Shown here in pieces: positions 1 to 7,749 of a stretch of 64,000 bases of DNA. A model generated the notes under the pieces. It made no database searches, was not told the DNA's origin, and saw only the letters and a program-made list of their open reading frames with translations. The position numbers and the translations under genes were made by a program. Origin of the DNA: Bacillus_BD sp963787345 (GTDB lineage: Bacteria > Bacillota > Bacilli > Bacillales > Cytobacillaceae); contig CAWBCW010000011.1 of assembly GCA_963787345.1 (NCBI GenBank), positions 62,001 through 126,000 of the forward strand, read 5' to 3'. Each line of letters opens with the position of its first letter. Position 1 is the stretch's first letter.

Positions 1-1775
1 TTGCGATTGGGGATGGAGCGTTACCTTCAAATGAAGGCCGTGGATATGTCCTAAGAAGGTTATTACGAAGAGCTGTCCGTTATGCAAAATCGATCAATAT
101 CAATCGCCCATTTATGTATGAATTAGTTCCAACTGTGGGAGAGATTATGGTTGATTTTTATCCAACAGTAAAAGAAAAAGAAGATTTTATCAAAAAAGTC
201 ATTAAAAATGAAGAAGAGCGTTTCCACGAAACCTTACATGAAGGCTTAACGATATTATTTGATGTTATGAAGAAAGAAAAAGCGAAAGGCAATAGCCAAA
301 TTCCAGGGGAAGCTGTTTTCAAATTATATGATACGTACGGATTCCCAGTCGAGTTAACTGAAGAGTATGCGCAAGACGAAGGATTAACGCTTGATTATGA
401 CGGCTTTGAAGCTGAAATGGGACAACAGCGTGAGCGTGCACGTACAGCAAGACAAGAAGTAGATTCAATGCAAGTGCAAAGCGGAGTATTAAGAGAAATT
501 GTACAAGAAAGTAAATTTGTTGGTTACGATACACTTCAGGTTCAAGCGAAGGTAGTTGCGCTATTAAAAGATGGAGAAATTGCTGAAAAAGCAGTTGAAG
601 GGGAAGAAATCCAATTTATCCTTGATGAGACTCCATTCTACGCTGAAAGTGGCGGGCAGATTGCTGATAAAGGGACATTAATAGCAGAAGGGGTAAAAGT
701 TGATATTTTAGATGTTCAAAAAGCACCGAACGGACAGAATCTGCACCGTGCTTCTGTTGTAGAAGGTGAAATCAGTGTGAATGCGTCTGTAACTGCAACG
801 GTTCATGAAGAAAGTCGCTCGAAAGTTATTAAAAATCATACGGCTACACACCTTCTTCATCAAGCATTAAAAGATGTGCTCGGAACTCATGTCAATCAAG
901 CTGGTTCATTAGTCGGACCCGACCGCCTGCGTTTTGACTTCTCTCACTTCGGACAAGTTCAATCAGAAGAATTAGAAAGAATTGAAGAAATTGTCAACGG
1001 ACAAATTTGGAGAAGCATAGATGTAGAAATTGATTACAAAGGAATCAATGAAGCAAAGGCGATGGGAGCGATGGCTCTATTCGGTGAAAAATATGGAGAC
1101 ATTGTTCGTGTTGTGCAGATTGGTGACTACAGTTTAGAACTTTGCGGGGGCTGTCATGTACCGAACAGTTCAGTCATTGGGCTCTTTAAAATTGTTTCTG
1201 AAAGCGGGATTGGAGCAGGAACACGCCGAATTGAAGCGGTAACGGGCGAAGCAGCTTACAGTTTAATGAACAGTCAAATCGGGGTTTTAAAAGAAGCGGC
1301 TGCAAAACTTAAGTCAAATGTGAAGGAAGTCCCAGCAAGAATCGATGCTCTGCAAAATGAAATTAAACATTTACATCGTGAAAATGAATCATTAGCGGCG
1401 AAATTGGGTAACATTGAAGCTGGAAGTCTTACTTCAAAAGTAGTAGAAGTTGACGGTATCCCAGTATTGGCGGCAAAAGTTCAAAATGTAGATATGAATA
1501 ACCTTCGTAATATGGCCGATGACTTAAAACAAAAGTTGAGTTCAGGTATTATTGTACTTGGCAGCACGGTTGATGGAAAAGTAAATTTAATTGCCGCTGT
1601 GACTAAAGATCTGATCGACAAAGGGTACCATGCTGGAAAACTTATAAAAGAAGTATCAACTCGCTGTGGCGGGGGAGGCGGCGGACGTCCAGATATGGCA
1701 CAAGCCGGAGGGAAGGATCCTGCCAAATTAGACTCTGCTTTAGAATATGTGCGAGAATGGGTGAAATCTGTTTGA
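1..1775 (+). CDS. alaS: alanine--tRNA ligase, 3' part (5' end outside window)
   Basis: Alanyl-tRNA synthetase charges tRNA-Ala and edits mischarged serine or glycine. The frame is open from base 3, so the gene enters from the left edge; about 590 codons are present and roughly 290 N-terminal residues are missing compared with the usual ~880. Visible parts are the end of the class II aminoacylation and tRNA-binding region (RGYVLRRLLRRAVR near the start), the editing domain with HTATHLLH and the zinc-type CGGCH, a coiled-coil stretch, and the glycine-rich DHHA1 C-Ala domain (GGGGGGRPDMAQAGG). The stop is TGA at 1773-1775. Identification is secure; only completeness is limited by the window edge. 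Confidence 0.97.
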   Translation, partial: AIGDGALPSNEGRGYVLRRLLRRAVRYAKSININRPFMYELVPTVGEIMVDFYPTVKEKEDFIKKVIKNEEERFHETLHEGLTILFDVMKKEKAKGNSQIPGEAVFKLYDTYGFPVELTEEYAQDEGLTLDYDGFEAEMGQQRERARTARQEVDSMQVQSGVLREIVQESKFVGYDTLQVQAKVVALLKDGEIAEKAVEGEEIQFILDETPFYAESGGQIADKGTLIAEGVKVDILDVQKAPNGQNLHRASVVEGEISVNASVTATVHEESRSKVIKNHTATHLLHQALKDVLGTHVNQAGSLVGPDRLRFDFSHFGQVQSEELERIEEIVNGQIWRSIDVEIDYKGINEAKAMGAMALFGEKYGDIVRVVQIGDYSLELCGGCHVPNSSVIGLFKIVSESGIGAGTRRIEAVTGEAAYSLMNSQIGVLKEAAAKLKSNVKEVPARIDALQNEIKHLHRENESLAAKLGNIEAGSLTSKVVEVDGIPVLAAKVQNVDMNNLRNMADDLKQKLSSGIIVLGSTVDGKVNLIAAVTKDLIDKGYHAGKLIKEVSTRCGGGGGGRPDMAQAGGKDPAKLDSALEYVREWVKSV

Positions 1776-1799
1776 TATTGTCAAAAATTAGTGTAAAAT
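1772..1799 (+). promoter_or_regulatory. probable sigma-A promoter for ireB
   Basis: TTGATA (1772-1777) and TAAAAT (1794-1799) are separated by 16 bp, at the end of alaS and about 75 bp before ireB. The -35 box overlaps the alaS stop codon. This is a pattern match only. Confidence 0.45.
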
Positions 1800-1872
1800 A
1801 GATTTAACTAGATGTTCTAACTTTTCAATCGGACTTTCTAATCTTTTCCTCAATAAAGAGAGGTGTACGAAG

Positions 1873-2136
1873 ATGAGCTCATTTGATCAAACGATGAGAT
1901 TCAATTTCCCTGAGGAACCTATTGAACATAATGTAAAGGAAGTACTTCTTCAAGTGTATGAGGCGCTTCAGGAAAAAGGCTACAATCCCACTAATCAAAT
2001 TGTTGGGTATTTACTTTCCGGCGATCCGGCTTATATTCCAAGACATAAAGATGCACGCAATCTTATTAGAAAGCTAGAGCGTGATGAAATTATGGAGGAA
2101 TTGATGAAGTCCTATTTAAAAGATCATAAATTATAA
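1873..2136 (+). CDS. ireB: IreB family regulatory phosphoprotein (DUF965, YrzL)
   Basis: This 87-residue protein matches the small, highly conserved IreB/YrzL family (MSSFDQTMRFNFP at the start, GYLLSGDPAYIPRHKDAR in the middle). In Enterococcus, IreB is a substrate of the Ser/Thr kinase IreK and lowers cephalosporin resistance; the role in Bacillus is less clear. The start ATG follows AGAGAGGTG at good spacing. It sits between alaS and ruvX, the usual order in Firmicutes, and is followed by its own intrinsic terminator, so it is probably transcribed separately from ruvX. No membrane segment is visible. Confidence 0.93.
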   Translation: MSSFDQTMRFNFPEEPIEHNVKEVLLQVYEALQEKGYNPTNQIVGYLLSGDPAYIPRHKDARNLIRKLERDEIMEELMKSYLKDHKL

Positions 2137-2147
2137 ACCCGCATTGC

Positions 2148-2185
2148 AAGGCACTTTTGGTTTGCTAAAAGTGCCTTCTTTATTG
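2148..2185 (+). terminator. intrinsic terminator after ireB
   Basis: An 11-bp perfect stem, AAGGCACTTTT pairing with AAAAGTGCCTT, with an 8-nt loop and a T-rich tail (CTTTATT). Confidence 0.85.
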
Positions 2186-2222
2186 GGGATGCTCTGATAA
2201 AGTTTTATGTTGATAACAAGAA

Positions 2223-2290
2223 GCCTTTAGTATACATGCGATTGGGTTCCATTCTGCAAGAATAGCTTAATGTGTATGTGTACTGATGGC
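2223..2290. repeat. palindromic intergenic repeat, family 1, copy A
   Basis: A 68-bp imperfect palindrome beginning GCCTTTAGTATACATGCG and ending GTATGTGTACTGATGGC. Two further copies lie at 6135-6200 and 43811-43876. All three share the outer arms (GCCATTAGTAYACATGCG and its near complement) and a central ATTCnnnnGAATAG-like dyad followed by CnTAATG. It lies in the ireB-ruvX gap and has no reading frame. It resembles a non-autonomous palindromic repeat; no mobilising gene is in the window. Confidence 0.8.
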
Positions 2291-2339
2291 AAATTTTGAA
2301 TCAATACCAGAGCCACTGGATAGAAAATGAGGGATTATT

Positions 2340-2759
2340 ATGCGAATTATGGGCTTGGATGTTGGTTCAAAGACGGTTGGTATCGCTATAAGTGATGAAT
2401 TAGGTTGGACCGCACAAGGCTTAAAGACGATTCGAATCAATGAAGAACAAGGTGAATATGGCTTTGAGGAAATGGAGAATCTGATTAAAGAACACGATAT
2501 CAGTAAAGTAGTTGTCGGTTTACCAAAGAATATGAATGGGACGATTGGTCCACGAGGTGAAGCGAGTCAATACTATGCAGATGAACTTACTAAAAGATTC
2601 GGGATCCCGGCTATTCTTTGGGATGAGAGATTAACAACCGTTGCAGCTGAAAGAGTTCTTCTTGAAGCTGATGTAAGCCGAAAAAAAAGAAAAAAAGTTA
2701 TTGATAAAATGGCAGCATCAATGATCCTGCAAGGATATTTAGATAGTCAAAATAATTGA
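2340..2759 (+). CDS. ruvX: Holliday junction resolvase-like RNase H-fold nuclease RuvX/YqgF (YrrK)
   Basis: This 139-residue protein has the YqgF/RuvX RNase H fold. N-terminal DVGSKTVGIAISD carries the first catalytic Asp, VVGLPKNMNG lies mid-protein, and LWDERLTTVAAE gives the later acidic residues. Homologs act in pre-16S rRNA 5'-end processing in E. coli (YqgF) and have been proposed as Holliday junction resolvases; which applies here is not decided by sequence. ATG follows GAGGGATTATT. The stop is 10 nt before the start chosen for the next gene, so the two are probably cotranscribed. Confidence 0.92.
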   Translation: MRIMGLDVGSKTVGIAISDELGWTAQGLKTIRINEEQGEYGFEEMENLIKEHDISKVVVGLPKNMNGTIGPRGEASQYYADELTKRFGIPAILWDERLTTVAAERVLLEADVSRKKRKKVIDKMAASMILQGYLDSQNN

Positions 2760-2769
2760 GGTGAAAAAT

Positions 2770-3054
2770 ATGCAAGATGAAAAAAATATTACTGTAGTAG
2801 ATGATGAGGGTAACGAACAATTATGCGAAGTGTTGTTCACTTTTGACTCAGACGAGTTTGGTAAGTCTTACGTGTTATATTATCCGATTAGCACAGAGGA
2901 AGAAGATGAAGAGGAAATTGAAATTCACGCTTCTGCGTTTACTCCAAATGAAAATGGAGAAGATGGCGAACTAATGCCGATCGAAACTGATAAAGAGTGG
3001 GATTTAATCGAGGAAATGTTAAATACTTTCCTTGCTGAAGATGAGGAAGAATAG
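2770..3054 (+). CDS. DUF1292 family acidic protein (YrzB)
   Basis: A 94-residue, strongly acidic protein of the DUF1292 family (YrzB in B. subtilis), rich in Glu and Asp with a run such as STEEEDEEEIEIHASAF. Its function is unknown. A longer frame could begin at GTG 2761, but that GTG is part of the ribosome binding site GAGGTG (2758-2763), which is ideally placed for ATG 2770. The gene follows ruvX and ends just before a strong terminator, which fits the conserved ireB-ruvX-DUF1292 neighbourhood. Confidence 0.9.
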   Translation: MQDEKNITVVDDEGNEQLCEVLFTFDSDEFGKSYVLYYPISTEEEDEEEIEIHASAFTPNENGEDGELMPIETDKEWDLIEEMLNTFLAEDEEE

Positions 3055-3080
3055 AAAAACGCAAATAGTCCTTTTGTGAA

Positions 3081-3120
3081 AATATCAAGCAGATCGCTAA
3101 ATCTGCTTGATATTTTTTTT
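3081..3120 (+). terminator. intrinsic terminator after the DUF1292 gene
   Basis: AATATCAAGCAGAT pairs perfectly with ATCTGCTTGATATT around a 6-nt loop, followed by a run of T. Confidence 0.93.
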
Positions 3121-3146
3121 ACGCTTTAAAAGATTTGTAGTATAAT
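3118..3146 (+). promoter_or_regulatory. sigma-A-type promoter for mltG
   Basis: TTTACG (3118-3123), 17-bp spacer, then a perfect TATAAT (3141-3146), about 40 bp before the mltG start. The -35 box matches only 4 of 6 consensus bases and overlaps the T tail of the preceding terminator. Confidence 0.6.
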
Positions 3147-3188
3147 GATTCGAGAAATATGTAGAACGTTGTAGAATGGAGGGAAATA

Positions 3189-4322
3189 ATGGCTTCTGAA
3201 GAGAAGAATGGCAAAAAGGAGATTTTTAAAGAGAAATTAATGCAGCGTCAATATGAAGCAAGAGTAGTTCGCAAGTTTGTTGCAATGATATCCCTTACTA
3301 TTTTTATAATCGCAGTCGTCGTATTCGCTGGGGGTTATTTATATATTTCTTCTGCTCTGAAACCGGTTGATCATGATAGTAAAGAAGAAATTTCCGTTCA
3401 GATTCCAATCGGATCTGGAGTGACGAATATTTCAAAGATACTAGAAGAAAGTGGAATCATTAAAGATGCTCAAGTATTTAAATATTATGTTAAATTTAAG
3501 AATGAATCAGGGTTTATGGCAGGTGATTATGTATTAACTCCTTCTATGACATTAGAACAGATTATTGATAGTCTTAAGACCGGAAAAGTGATCCAGGATG
3601 CAGTTGTGAAAATTGCGATCCCAGAGGGCACTCAAATTAAGGAAATTGCAAGTATTATTGCCGATCATACAAATCATTCGGCAGATACAGTTTGGAAAAC
3701 CTTAAATGATCACGAGTTCATTGACTCACTGATGAGTCAATATCCCGATTTATTAACAGAGGAAATTTATGATGCAAAAGTAAAATATCCATTGGAAGGC
3801 TATTTATTCCCAGCAACCTATTCTTTCTATGAAGAAAATCCATCGTTAGAAGAGATTGTGACGGTTATGCTAGATAAAACGGAATCGATTATCGATGACT
3901 ATCAAATTCAATTAGAAGAAAAGAAAATATCTGTCCATGAATTATTAACGATGGCATCTTTAATTGAAGAAGAAGCGACAGAGCAAGTGGATCGAGACCA
4001 AATCTCTGGTGTGTTTTTTAACCGCATGAACATAGGAATGCCATTACAGACGGATCCAACCGTCCTTTATGCGAAAGGAAAACATCAAGAAAAGGTTTAT
4101 TATAAAGACTTAGAAGTGGATGATCCGTTTAATACGTACAAGTATCAGGGATTAACACCAGGACCAATCGCCAATGCGGGTGTTTCTTCAATTGAGGCGG
4201 CACTCTCTCCAGCTAAAACAGACTATCTATACTTCCTAGCTGCGCCTGATGGTCAAGTATACTTCTCAGTGACACTAGATGAACATGAAACGAAAAAAGC
4301 GGAGTATATAACTGGAAGTTAA
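3189..4322 (+). CDS. mltG: endolytic murein transglycosylase MltG (YceG family, YrrL)
   Basis: MltG cleaves nascent peptidoglycan glycan strands at the membrane and is thought to set strand length. This 377-residue protein has a cytoplasmic N-terminus, one membrane segment at about residues 33-53, then the extracytoplasmic YceG domain. The conserved region LLTMASLIEEEAT carries the catalytic Glu, and DPTVLYAKG and YKYQGLTPGPIANAG are typical family motifs. The start follows GGAGGGAAATA. A dedicated promoter and terminators on both sides suggest a one-gene unit. Confidence 0.95.
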   Translation: MASEEKNGKKEIFKEKLMQRQYEARVVRKFVAMISLTIFIIAVVVFAGGYLYISSALKPVDHDSKEEISVQIPIGSGVTNISKILEESGIIKDAQVFKYYVKFKNESGFMAGDYVLTPSMTLEQIIDSLKTGKVIQDAVVKIAIPEGTQIKEIASIIADHTNHSADTVWKTLNDHEFIDSLMSQYPDLLTEEIYDAKVKYPLEGYLFPATYSFYEENPSLEEIVTVMLDKTESIIDDYQIQLEEKKISVHELLTMASLIEEEATEQVDRDQISGVFFNRMNIGMPLQTDPTVLYAKGKHQEKVYYKDLEVDDPFNTYKYQGLTPGPIANAGVSSIEAALSPAKTDYLYFLAAPDGQVYFSVTLDEHETKKAEYITGS

Positions 4323-4416
4323 TGCTAATTAGCCAGCATCGTTTAGTATATTTGGCATTTCTCAGTTATTTATGTTATTATAGAAAAAGTTATTTTAGGA
4401 CGAGATGAATGATAAG

Positions 4417-4504
4417 TAGCGTAAACACAGTGGATGGGGTTTAAAAGGGAACGGTTAATAAGCATGCTTATTAACCGTTCCCCCGTGTGAAACGCTATTT
4501 TTTT
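4417..4504 (+). terminator. long compound hairpin/terminator with a 36-bp perfect palindrome
   Basis: The core 4447-4482 is a perfect 36-bp palindrome (arm GGGAACGGTTAATAAGCA). Outside it, TAGCGT (4417-4422) pairs with ACGCTA (4492-4497) and ACAC with GTGT. T residues follow directly at 4498-4504. The RNA would form a very long hairpin with a U tail, so it should terminate mltG transcription; the stem length is unusual for a simple terminator. Confidence 0.75.
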
Positions 4505-4518
4505 CTTGTGTCAAAGGG

Positions 4519-5166
4519 ATGTGGAATAAGTTGAATGTTTCTGTTCATCAATATATAGAAGGCTTAATACCGAAGAGGTCCAAATTTTTTAGTGAAATGG
4601 AAAAATATGCTTTAGAGCATGGGGTTCCAATAATGGAGTCGGCAGGAATTGAAGTACTGCTGCAAATTCTCCGAATTAAAGGGCCGAGTAAGATTTTAGA
4701 GGTGGGAGCTGCGATTGGTTACTCTGCTTTAAGAATGGCTGATGCTCTGCCAACTGTCCAGATTATTACGCTTGAAAGAGACGAAGAAAGAGCTCTGTTA
4801 GCACAACAGTATATAGAAGAAGTTCATATGCAAGAGCGTGTCATTCTTTTAAAAGGCGATGCTCTTGAAATCGAGGATACCGTTTCTTCATACGGACCTT
4901 TTGATGTTATCTTTATTGATGCGGCAAAAGGCCAATATAAACGTTTTTTTGAATTATACAGTCGTTATTTGGCTGATGGCGGATTAATCATTACTGATAA
5001 TGTGTTATTCAAAGGGCTTGTTGCAGAAGAAAAGATTGAGCATAAAAGAACAGCTCAACTTGTTAAGAAAATAAATCAGTATAATGAGTGGCTCATGAGT
5101 CACCCTGACTTTCATACTGTTATTTTACCCGTTGGAGACGGGGTGTCCATAAGTAAAAAGAGGTGA
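4519..5166 (+). CDS. trmR: tRNA 5-hydroxyuridine methyltransferase TrmR (YrrM)
   Basis: A 215-residue class I SAM-dependent O-methyltransferase of the catechol-O-methyltransferase-like type. EVGAAIGYSALRMA is the SAM motif; IFIDAAKGQY and ITDNVLFKGLV supply the metal-binding Asp and Asn. B. subtilis TrmR (YrrM) methylates 5-hydroxyuridine at tRNA position 34 to 5-methoxyuridine. The two following genes make that 5-hydroxyuridine, which supports the call. The start is uncertain: ATG 4519 abuts AAAGGG with no spacing, and TTG 4531 (giving MNVSVHQYIEGL) is better placed after AAAGGGA. Confidence 0.88.
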   Translation: MWNKLNVSVHQYIEGLIPKRSKFFSEMEKYALEHGVPIMESAGIEVLLQILRIKGPSKILEVGAAIGYSALRMADALPTVQIITLERDEERALLAQQYIEEVHMQERVILLKGDALEIEDTVSSYGPFDVIFIDAAKGQYKRFFELYSRYLADGGLIITDNVLFKGLVAEEKIEHKRTAQLVKKINQYNEWLMSHPDFHTVILPVGDGVSISKKR

Positions 5167-5172
5167 AGATAA

Positions 5173-6102
5173 ATGAATAAGCCGGAATTACTAGTAACAC
5201 CAGAATCTATTCATGATATTCTTCCATTAATTGAAGCAGGAGCAGATGCTTTTTTAGTGGGAGAGCAAAGATATGGTTTGCGTTTAGCGGGAGAATTTTC
5301 CCGTGAAGAGATAAAAAAGGCGGTTGAAATTGCCCATGAGCACGGAAAAAAGGTTTATGTCGCAATGAATGCCTTATTCCATAATGACAAGGTTCCCGAG
5401 TTACCTTCGTACCTTCAGTTTTTGCAATCAGTCTCAGTTGATGCTGTGACATTTGGTGATCCAGCTGTGTTGCTTGCGGCTAGAGAGGCAGCACCGGACA
5501 TGAAGCTGCATTGGAGTACGGAAATGACTGGAACAAACTGGTATACGTGTAATTATTGGGGAAGAAAAGGAGCGAAACGCGCGGTACTTGCTCGTGAAAT
5601 CAATCTTGATGCCATTTTAGAAATAAAAGAGCATGCGGAAGTAGAGATTGAGGTACAAGTACATGGCATGCTAAATATGTTTCAATCAAAACGGTCGTTA
5701 CTAGGTAACTATTATCAATATCAGGGAAAAGACATGGAAATTGAAAAGGATAGCAAGTCAAAAGGTCTGTTTTTGCATGATAAAGAGCGCGGGACTAAAT
5801 ATCCGATATTTGCCGATGAAAACGGGACACATATCATGAGCCCGAATGATATGTGTGTGATTGATGAACTAGAAGAATTGATTGAAGTAGGAATTGATTC
5901 TTTCAAAATAGATGGGGTTCTTCATTCTTCATCCTATATTCTTGAAGTAACAAAGCTCTATCGAAAAGCGATTGATACTTGTTGTGCCGATCCGGATGCG
6001 TATGAAGATATGAAACACGAACTTTTAGAACGTATCGAAGAAATTCAACCTGAAATCCGACCGCTTGATACAGGCTTCTTCTTTAAAGAAACTGTTTATT
6101 AA
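5173..6102 (+). CDS. trhP1: tRNA 5-hydroxyuridine synthesis protein TrhP1 (U32 family, YrrN)
   Basis: A 309-residue member of the peptidase U32 family, the same length as B. subtilis YrrN. Together with TrhP2 it is needed for prephenate-dependent hydroxylation of U34 in tRNA. The U32 core is present (LVGEQRYGLRLAGEFS, VQVHGMLNMFQSKRSLLG), but the cysteines of the U32 signature are replaced, as expected for the TrhP1 partner that lacks the cluster-binding residues. It begins 6 nt after trmR with GAGGTG before the ATG, so translation is probably coupled. Confidence 0.92.
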   Translation: MNKPELLVTPESIHDILPLIEAGADAFLVGEQRYGLRLAGEFSREEIKKAVEIAHEHGKKVYVAMNALFHNDKVPELPSYLQFLQSVSVDAVTFGDPAVLLAAREAAPDMKLHWSTEMTGTNWYTCNYWGRKGAKRAVLAREINLDAILEIKEHAEVEIEVQVHGMLNMFQSKRSLLGNYYQYQGKDMEIEKDSKSKGLFLHDKERGTKYPIFADENGTHIMSPNDMCVIDELEELIEVGIDSFKIDGVLHSSSYILEVTKLYRKAIDTCCADPDAYEDMKHELLERIEEIQPEIRPLDTGFFFKETVY

Positions 6103-6134
6103 AACATAGGTCCTTTTAAAGAATGGGAGAATAA

Positions 6135-6200
6135 GCTATTAGTATACATGCGAATGGGTTCTATTCGTACGAATAGCGTAATGAATATGGTACTAATGGT
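6135..6200. repeat. palindromic intergenic repeat, family 1, copy B
   Basis: A 66-bp copy of the element at 2223-2290, with outer arms GCTATTAGTATACATGCG and GGTACTAATGGT and a perfect inner palindrome CTATTCGTACGAATAG. It lies between trhP1 and trhP2, which are otherwise an operon, so it would be present in their common mRNA as a hairpin. Confidence 0.8.
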
Positions 6201-6242
6201 GAATATTATGGATCAACTAACGGAAGATGAAAGGAGATAAAA

Positions 6243-7511
6243 ATGGCTATCGTAAAAGAACCGATTTCAAAGATTGTGAATGGTAAACGAGTGATTGTCA
6301 AAAAGCCTGAGCTGTTGGCTCCCGCTGGAAACCTTGAAAAGTTAAAAATTGCGGTTCATTATGGGGCTGACGCTGTTTTTATTGGTGGACAAGAATATGG
6401 ATTGCGCTCTAACGCTGATAATTTTACTTTCGAGGAAATGAAAGAAGGCGTTGAGTTTGCAAAAAAATATGGAGCAAAGATTTATGTAACAACAAATATG
6501 TTTGCTCATAATGAGAATATCGATGGCTTAGAAGAATATATGCTTGGTTTAAAAGAAGCAGGCGTGCATGGTATTATTGTGGCAGACCCATTGATTATTG
6601 AAACTTGTAGAAAAGTGGCACCAGAAATCGAAGTTCATATTAGTACTCAGCAGTCGATTTCGAACTGGCAAACTGTACAATTTTGGAAAGAAGAAGGGGC
6701 TGAGCGGGTTGTACTAGCCCGTGAAACAAGTGCTGAAGAAATTCGTGAAATGAAAGAAAAGGTCGATGTTGAAATTGAAATCTTTGTTCATGGTGCGATG
6801 TGTATTGCTTATTCAGGACGCTGTACATTAAGTAATCATATGACTGCTAGAGACTCAAACCGTGGCGGTTGCTGCCAATCATGCCGTTGGGATTATGACC
6901 TGTATCAATTAAGTGATTCCGAAGAAACAGCTTTATTTGACGAAAAAGATGCACCGTTCGCGATGAGTCCAAAAGACTTGAACTTAATTCAATCAATTCC
7001 AAAAATGATTGAATTGGGCATCGATAGTCTAAAAGTCGAAGGACGAATGAAATCAATTCATTATATTGCAACCGTTGTGAGTGTTTACCGTAAAGTCATT
7101 GATACTTACTGTGCTGATCCCGACAACTTTGTCATTAAGCAAGAATGGCTAGATGAGTTAGATAAATGCGCAAATCGTGAAACGGCACCAGCTTTCTTTG
7201 AAGGAGTTCCTGGCTACAAAGAGCAAATGTTTGGTAATCATAGCAAAAAGACGACCTATGACTTTACAGGACTTGTGCTCGATTATAATGCTGATACGAA
7301 AATCGTTACATTACAGCAGCGAAATTATTTTAAACCAGGCCAAGAAGTAGAATTCTTTGGACCAGAAATTGAAAACTTTAAAGTTGTCATTGAGAAGGTT
7401 TGGGATGAAGGCGGGAACGAACTAGATGCAGCACGTCATCCATTACAAGTTGTGCAATTTAAAGTAGATCAGCCGCTTTATCGTAACAACATGATGAGAA
7501 AAGAACAATAA
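6243..7511 (+). CDS. trhP2: tRNA 5-hydroxyuridine synthesis protein TrhP2 (U32 family, YrrO)
   Basis: A 422-residue U32-family protein, the same length as B. subtilis YrrO. The full U32 signature is present (EIFVHGAMC then SGRCTLS) and is followed by GGCCQSC, giving four conserved cysteines likely to bind an iron-sulfur cluster. It works with TrhP1 to hydroxylate tRNA U34 using a prephenate-derived donor. The C-terminal ~90 residues form the beta-rich U32 C-terminal domain. The start follows GAAAGGAGATAAA. The gap to trhP1 holds a palindromic repeat. Confidence 0.93.
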   Translation: MAIVKEPISKIVNGKRVIVKKPELLAPAGNLEKLKIAVHYGADAVFIGGQEYGLRSNADNFTFEEMKEGVEFAKKYGAKIYVTTNMFAHNENIDGLEEYMLGLKEAGVHGIIVADPLIIETCRKVAPEIEVHISTQQSISNWQTVQFWKEEGAERVVLARETSAEEIREMKEKVDVEIEIFVHGAMCIAYSGRCTLSNHMTARDSNRGGCCQSCRWDYDLYQLSDSEETALFDEKDAPFAMSPKDLNLIQSIPKMIELGIDSLKVEGRMKSIHYIATVVSVYRKVIDTYCADPDNFVIKQEWLDELDKCANRETAPAFFEGVPGYKEQMFGNHSKKTTYDFTGLVLDYNADTKIVTLQQRNYFKPGQEVEFFGPEIENFKVVIEKVWDEGGNELDAARHPLQVVQFKVDQPLYRNNMMRKEQ

Positions 7512-7547
7512 CTTTATTTATTTGATGACAAAATTGAAAAAACTATA

Positions 7548-7572
7548 TTGCATAAAAAACCTTTTTATGCAA
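7548..7572. other. perfect 11-bp hairpin after trhP2
   Basis: TTGCATAAAAA and TTTTTATGCAA flank a 3-nt loop. Its second arm carries T residues, so it may end the trhP2 transcript, but no T tail follows the stem. Confidence 0.45.
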
Positions 7573-7648
7573 CAATAGCATAAATAACGTGAACCATCCA
7601 TTTGGGAGAGGCTTCCATATCCCCATTACAAGAAAGAAAGAACAATAA

Positions 7649-7690
7649 ACATGCGCGTTCTATGTAGAACGCGCATGTATATATTTATTA
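7649..7690 (+). terminator. 14-bp hairpin in the greA leader region
   Basis: ACATGCGCGTTCTA and TAGAACGCGCATGT pair perfectly around two bases and are followed by ATATATTTATT. It is a plausible weak terminator or a leader structure before greA; the tail is poor in consecutive T. Confidence 0.45.
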
Positions 7691-7749
7691 CAAAAAGAAA
7701 TCAACACCATTCTTTAGGGGTTGTGAACACTAGAAGGAGTGAATTTGTT

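Noticed and set aside
7651..7749. N-terminal extension of the greA frame
   Set aside because: It reads through a 14-bp hairpin, has no GreA similarity, and the family start MAQEKVF with its own binding site is at 7750.
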